A stretch of DNA of 23,318 bases, taken from Hymenopellis radicata (Eukaryota > Basidiomycota > Agaricomycetes > Agaricales > Physalacriaceae). Below are positions 18,771-23,318 of the stretch, piece after piece (the stretch's first letter is position 1; the number at the start of each line of letters is the position of its first letter). The notes beneath the pieces are model-generated. The model did no database searches. It was not told where the DNA came from and worked only from the letters and a program-made list of their open reading frames with translations. The position numbers and the translations under genes are program-made. Location: assembly GCA_015501595.1 (NCBI GenBank), contig JADNRX010000771.1, positions 1-23,318 on the forward strand. The letters are read 5' to 3'.

Positions 18771-21700
18771 ATGGCGTCGAAAAAGCGCTCACACGACGAA
18801 GATGCCCAGTCCGTGAACAAGAAACGTATCATCTCCGACGTCAACGGGAGCCCCGTCGTCAACGGCAGGGATAAGGACGAACCAGAGGATGACAACTTGG
18901 AGGCGAGTTGACGACCACCTGCTCTTTCCTTTCGACTCACTTTTTTTTTCTTGCTCTAGCTTTTCCGCAAGGAGGCCATTTATCGCAAGATGAAGCATTA
19001 TTCCCGGGAGCTCGACCGCAGTCAGGCTCAGATACAGGAATTGGAGCGGAGGAGGAGTCAGTGCGAGGCCGGTCTCGCCGCTATCTCTGCTTGTTGGGCT
19101 CAGGTATGTTTCGCCTAGCTTTGGACTGGGAGCGTTCAACTCATGGAGCCAGATTCTTCTGACTGTCCAGACACTTGCAAAGCCGGAGGATATGCCCTCA
19201 CCCAGCGAACGCGTACAAGGTGCGCGGTCATTGCCTCGCCACAAGTCTATTGAGCTTACCAATCCCCCTAGAAGCGTTCAACATCTCGTCCTACGTTGGG
19301 GAAAACACTCCCCAGGAGGTCAAGCATATGCTCGAGGGGCGCACGAATGCGACCCAGGCTCTTGTATCGCGATTTTTTCAACTCTCCCCAAGTCATTATG
19401 CGAAGCTTGAAGATCCCTCGTACATCAATTACCAAACCATTCAAACCGAGGTGAGATGATGCTTATCCTCGTTGGTAGTTGGAGCTAACTCGTAAGTAGT
19501 GTGCTTCTCTCCGCTCCAGGGTTGACAGTTTGGCCACCCAATTACAGGAATGTCAAGACCTCAAGGATAGATACCACAACGACCTTGTTACCGCCGAGAA
19601 TCGTATCGAACGCAACAACTCCAACACAGTCCGCACGATGGAAAGACGCCCCGTGGTGGAAAATGGAGTTGGAGTATCAGAGGCTCAAGGCGCATCACGG
19701 AATCCGTCCCCTCCTGCAGTGAGTGGTCTGGTTAATTGGTATTTCGCATAATTCTAAACTATGACACTTTCATTCCTAATTTCATTGTAGCATGGAAACC
19801 CGATGTCTAATGGTAATGACTACCAGCGCGACTGGAAATCGGTTGCCGACAGCAGAAGCGCTGCACTTGACAAGGCCTCGGACGAGATTGGCCGACTGCA
19901 AGTGACGATAGCGGATTTGAACACGCAAGTGCGCGCCATGTTTCCCATCAAGATGGACAGTTCTAAATTTGGTCTTAGGTCTCCCATCCACCGCCCCATG
20001 TCATAAACGAGCATCCACAGTATAAATTTGTAGTGGAGAAGATTTCGCACCTTAACCACAATCTGCTTGAGATGGAGAACAAAGTGACACTGGCGCAGGA
20101 AACCGCTTACCAAGCTGTTCAGGCGCGTATAGCGTTGGAGGAAAAGATTCCCGTGCGTGTTTTTCTAATGGCAGAATTAGCATATTCACCTACGCGACGT
20201 ATAGCAAGAGCACGTTCAGCAAATTCAAGATATGAAGGTTGCTTTGTCTCGTAGGGACACCGATATCGCTCGTCTGCGTGAGGCTAGAGATCAACAGCAG
20301 GCAGAATTACACGAACGGAAGCAAAAGGACACTGTTAAGATGACTTCTTTACAGGAATTCAAAGCTTTGGCCGAGAGTCGTGCAGTACGTGTTTTCAGCT
20401 TTTCTGATTTGCCGGTAGTTGAATGAATTTACAGGACATGATATCAGTGTTACAGACCCAGTTACGCCATTCCAAGGCCCAGCTGGCTGCGCGCTCCGGG
20501 AACGAGGAGATGATGAAATTTTTGATGGAACCGCATGATGTTACGTTTGTAGACGACCTGCAAGAAAGGTTAACGTGAGTGATGTGTTGCTGGATTTGGC
20601 TCATCTTCCTAACAATCTTTAGTATTGCCAATGAACAACTAGCAGCGTGCCGACTAGCAGCGTGCCGACTAGCGATGGATGATGGGGATCCAGTCGAAGA
20701 GCACCGAAAGACTCTAGAGCAGTTAGCTAAAGCCGAAGCACAACTTGCCAAGTATCAGGAGATCTATGGTGCTACTTCCCTGTCGGCCGAGTCGACCGTC
20801 TTAACCGAAGAACTTGAAAGAAAGGAGGAGGAGCTTCGCCGGTTACGATTGGAAGGGTCACAGCGGACTGAGGTCCTATTATTTACATGTTCTTGCATAC
20901 CTTTGCTGACTTTCTACAGGCAGAATCATCTCTATATGCCGAGCTTGACAAGCTATCTGCGGCCTGGGAATCTCTGGATAGACAGCTCAAGACCAAAGTG
21001 TACGATCTTGCGGGCTTGGAGGAACGCGCCTCGAAGAGTGCTGTAGAAGTGAGCTTGATTGTTGGGCACTTTGCTACGTTTACTAATTCGCGACAGCGTG
21101 CTAAATCAGAAAACAAATATTATCAAGCGATGCGAGAGAAGGAGGCTGTCGAGTCGGAACGCAAGAATCTGCAGAGAGTTCTAGAGAAGCAGGACAAGGT
21201 CGTGGAGCGTCTTCGTGAAGCGGAGAAGAATCTGCGGCAACAAATCGTACGTGCGCTGATTCCTCGTTGTCAAAAATACTCAAAATATGATATTAGAGCA
21301 ATCTGGAGGCAGAAAATGTGCAGTACCAATCTGCTGTTGCGCTTGCTCAGAAGCGTCTGCAAGACTCGGATAACGACTTGCTCAAGGACAAGAACTCGTT
21401 GGAAGTCGAGATGAAATTGAAAAAACAAGTGAGCATGCAATCCTCGATATCTATTTGATGCGCTTAACACTTGGAGCCAGCTTGAAGCGGAGAAGTACAA
21501 GGCCCTGAAGGATTTGGAAACCGAAGCACGTGCCGCGGAGAGGCCAAGGCAGCTGCAAGGGAAGCGCAGAAGGAGACTGAACGACTGGAAGCGAAACTCA
21601 AGGTGGCGGTAGCCGGTGCCAGCAAGCCCGCGAAGCCGTCGGATCTGCAGATCCAACTTGATGAGACGCTTGCTGTGCTGAAATGCTCGACATGCAAGCA

Positions 21701-21901
21701 GTCCGTGAGGAGTATCATTTTAAGTAAATGTTTACACAGTGCGTTTCCTTTCGGGCTTTTGACGCTTACCATTGACGTGTATTTTGGTAGCCTTTTGCAA
21801 GGAGTGCATCGACGCGCGGATATTCAACGCGGCAGAGAAAGTGTCCGTCGTGTAATCTGGCGTTCTCACAGGGCGAAGTGATGCAGATGTACTTTCAGTG
21901 A
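18771..21901 (+). CDS. BRE1: E3 ubiquitin ligase BRE1 (histone H2B), RING region frame-disrupted as written
   Basis: With Rad6 it monoubiquitinates histone H2B in transcribed chromatin. Fifteen exons: 18771-18902, 18960-19103, 19171-19219, 19272-19450, 19500-19718, 19791-19928, 19979-20152, 20205-20384, 20435-20574, 20623-20872, 20920-21048, 21097-21246, 21297-21428, 21481-21738 and 21791-21901. The first 13 give 672 clean codons. The N-terminal block reads ELFRKEAIYRKMKHYSREL; the body is long Glu/Lys/Gln-rich coiled coil; the C-terminus is a C3HC4 RING: CSTC, CLHTFCKEC, CPSC, ending GEVMQMYFQ. Intron 1 (18903-18959) has a GC donor (GAG|GCGAGT). Two opposite single-base indels occur: after GCGGAG at about 21540 (one base short) and at 21823-21824 in ATATTC (one base extra). 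Read literally, translation ends at about 21613, before the RING. All zinc ligands survive in the shifted frame and the total length stays a multiple of three. Expected product is about 794 aa. Confidence 0.93.
20639..20673 (+). repeat. 15-bp tandem duplication inside a BRE1 exon
   Basis: CTAGCAGCGTGCCGA occurs twice in tandem (20639-20653 and 20654-20668) followed by CTAGC. It keeps the frame and repeats the residues LAACR in the coiled coil, so it looks like recent replication slippage tolerated by the protein. Confidence 0.8.
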
Positions 21902-22007
21902 CTTTTGTACTTTTATTACCTTTATTTTATGTATGGTGGTCGGCACGGCACTACTAGATAATCGCCCTGTATTATTCTTAAATAAGGAACATAAACTACT
22001 CGACCAA
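21902..22007. other. Convergent 3' ends of BRE1 and uS9m
   Basis: The stops of the two genes are only about 106 bp apart. The gap is AT-rich (runs such as TTTATTACCTTTATTTTATG) and must hold both polyadenylation regions, so the transcripts may overlap. No terminator structure is evident. Confidence 0.6.
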
Positions 22008-23318
22008 CTATCGTTTGACCCCAGGTGTACTGCAAAGAAGAAAGCTGAGAATGAGAGGAAATGTGGCGACAGGGAAAGGACGTACCCTCTTCCTGGCTTT
22101 GGCGTGGCCGGTCTTTTTACGTTCTACCAACACGAGGATCACGTTTGATGAGGTTCGCTGAATGATGATTAGTTGTAGAAAAACGAGAGAGAGAGAGAGG
22201 GTTACCTTTGTGGAGCGCCTTGTACAAGTTCTCGTCGTGGGATATGAGGCCTTTTGCGATGGCATGTGCTATGGCACCTGTCTGGCCTGTTGTACCGCCA
22301 CCACGGGCAATAGTGAAGATGTTGAAGCGACCCATGACGCGGGCGACCTTGAGCGGGTACACGACGCGCTCGCGATCGCTGAGATTGGGAAAGTACTGGG
22401 AGAGCGGGAGGTTGTTGACGAGGATAGTCGTCATGGGCACGTCCACTGGTGTGACCGGGGTCAGGTCGGGGGAGTTCTCTGGAGAAGCGACGATGGAGGT
22501 TTCCTCCTCAAGTGCCAGCTCCAGATCCCACCTGCCCTTTGGTGCATCTGCCACGAAATCCGACGTGGGCTCTTGCACGGGGGTGTTCTCCGGCGGGTAT
22601 TCCACTTCGTCTTCTTCTTCTTCCACGTGTTCTTCTTCAACTGGCAACGGCGCGAGCGGGGTGCCCTTGAAAGTGGGGATCATCCAGACGCGGGCGGAGC
22701 TGGTCTTGCGGCGGCCGATGGTGTAGGAGCGGCCGAATGCGTCGAGGGGGCGACCTTGAGCTTGCCGCGGGCGAGGAACTGCTGCTTGGCCGAGTCACCG
22801 CGCTCGAACATGGCGACGATGCGCTCGAGCATGTCTGCGAGCTCGGTCGACCCGGCTGTGGACGCGATCCTTAGGCACTCGTTGAGCTCGTTGAGCACGA
22901 CACACAGCCGCCGGTAGCGCGACGTGTTGAGCTTGATGCCCACCTCCTGCGACATCTCCTCCATGCCCTTCCAGAACGGGACGATGGGGAGGAGCGCCGC
23001 CTTTGCAAAGTCGGGGAGCGGGAGGAGGTGGAGCGTCTTGAGCGTCGCGCGCGCCTGGCCGATAGCGCCGCGCAGGCTGACGATGGTGTCGTAGTAGGGC
23101 GCGCGCGCCGTGTAGAACGCAGCGACTTGGGGCGCCGCGAAGGCTGGCCCTCGTCCGCCGCCATCGCCTCCTCGACGGACGTCACCGGGTCCCGCAGGTA
23201 GTCCTCGAACGGATCGTCGTCATTCCACCGCGGACCGTCCGCCTGCCCCTCCGCGGTCTTCGTTTGCGGCAGCAGCTGCTGCACCGGATGAACTGTGAAT
23301 GCAGACGCGGGGTGGTGG
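22008..23318 (-). CDS. Mitochondrial small-subunit ribosomal protein uS9m (37S S9), 5' end outside the window
   Basis: Component of the mitochondrial ribosome small subunit; uS9 tails reach the decoding region. Exons are 23318(partial)-22206, 22157-22086 and 22029-22008, with GT-AG introns of 48 nt (CT-rich just after its donor) and 56 nt. Recognisable parts in order are FYTARAPYYDTIVSLRGAIG, LKTLHLLPLPDFAKAALLPI, KLNTSRYRRLCVVLNELNEC, LRIASTAGSTELADMLERIV, FGRSYTIGRRKTSSARVW, a Glu-rich insert, ARGGGTTGQTGAIAHAIAKG and the basic tail RDPRV…ERKKTGHAKARKR then YTW…VKR. Four single-base indels break the frame: one base missing near 23146-23150 and one in the G run 22746-22750, one extra near 22127-22129 (GTTGGTAGAA), and one extra in the four-base C run 22019-22022. 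The N-terminal part, including any presequence, is cut off at 23318. Confidence 0.88.

Noticed and set aside
17625..18911. 428-aa open frame on the plus strand
   Set aside because: It lies antisense to SLU7 and crosses the shared SLU7/BRE1 promoter. SLU7 explains the sequence fully with six exons and family motifs; the plus-strand translation shows no recognisable domain.
21481..21545. A 48-nt intron (GTACAAGG…GAGAG, 21495-21542) to remove the first BRE1 frame break
   Set aside because: Its length is right, but the phase does not lead into the RING frame, and the removed segment (KYKALKDLETEARAAE) is convincing coiled-coil coding sequence.
22162..22917. Two plus-strand frames of 251 and 172 aa
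   Set aside because: Antisense to uS9m, whose ribosomal signatures are unmistakable on the minus strand.
1..23318. CRISPR array, operon-like defence cluster or secondary-metabolite cluster
   Set aside because: No short regularly spaced identical repeats exist, the organism is eukaryotic, and the genes are unrelated housekeeping or degradative functions without any synthase, transporter or regulator grouping.

Overview
The window is nuclear DNA of a filamentous basidiomycete, most likely an agaricomycete (mushroom-forming) fungus. The reasons are the dense gene layout on both strands, many 45-57 nt GT-AG introns that close frames exactly when removed, and gene products of fungal type (RSC7, SLU7, BRE1, PrpD, secreted type-B carboxylesterase, mitochondrial uS9). 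The taxonomic call is inference from gene structure and protein similarity recalled without a search.

Left part (1-5869) is an accessory, rearranged region. A divergent promoter with the 5' part of an uncharacterised gene is present twice (1-946 and 3369-4161). Copy 2 keeps the whole gene (3717-5869, 683 aa). Copy 1 is broken by a short retroposed mRNA 3' end with poly(A) and a 13-bp target-site duplication, and it lacks the rest of the gene. Between the copies lie a carboxypeptidase S10-like signal-peptide exon and a CCHC zinc-knuckle gag-like sequence. The exon can be spliced in frame to the gag-like sequence, which is itself frame-shifted.

Central part (6058-12408) holds ordinary genes with clean models: prpD (2-methylcitrate dehydratase, 8 exons, minus), a secreted type-B carboxylesterase (11 exons, plus) that shares a divergent promoter with prpD, and RSC7 (chromatin remodelling, 4 exons, minus), which is convergent with the esterase.

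From about 12420 to 14690 lies a degenerate, roughly 430-bp tandem repeat array with no gene. Its recurring core resembles a Pol III box A and is usually followed by a T run.

Right part (15020-23318) is again housekeeping: intronless SelO (minus), SLU7 (minus), BRE1 (plus, divergent from SLU7) and the mitochondrial ribosomal protein uS9m (minus, cut by the window end, convergent with BRE1). BRE1 and uS9m together carry six apparent single-base indels between about 21.54 and 23.15 kb, although their protein signatures are intact across frames. The other conserved genes show none, so local sequence error is the leading explanation. The genes do not form a pathway or cluster; RSC7 and BRE1 both act on chromatin, but nothing in the layout links them. 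I found no convincing new multi-gene system. The most unusual items are the S10/gag chimera, the retroposed mRNA tail and the repeat array.
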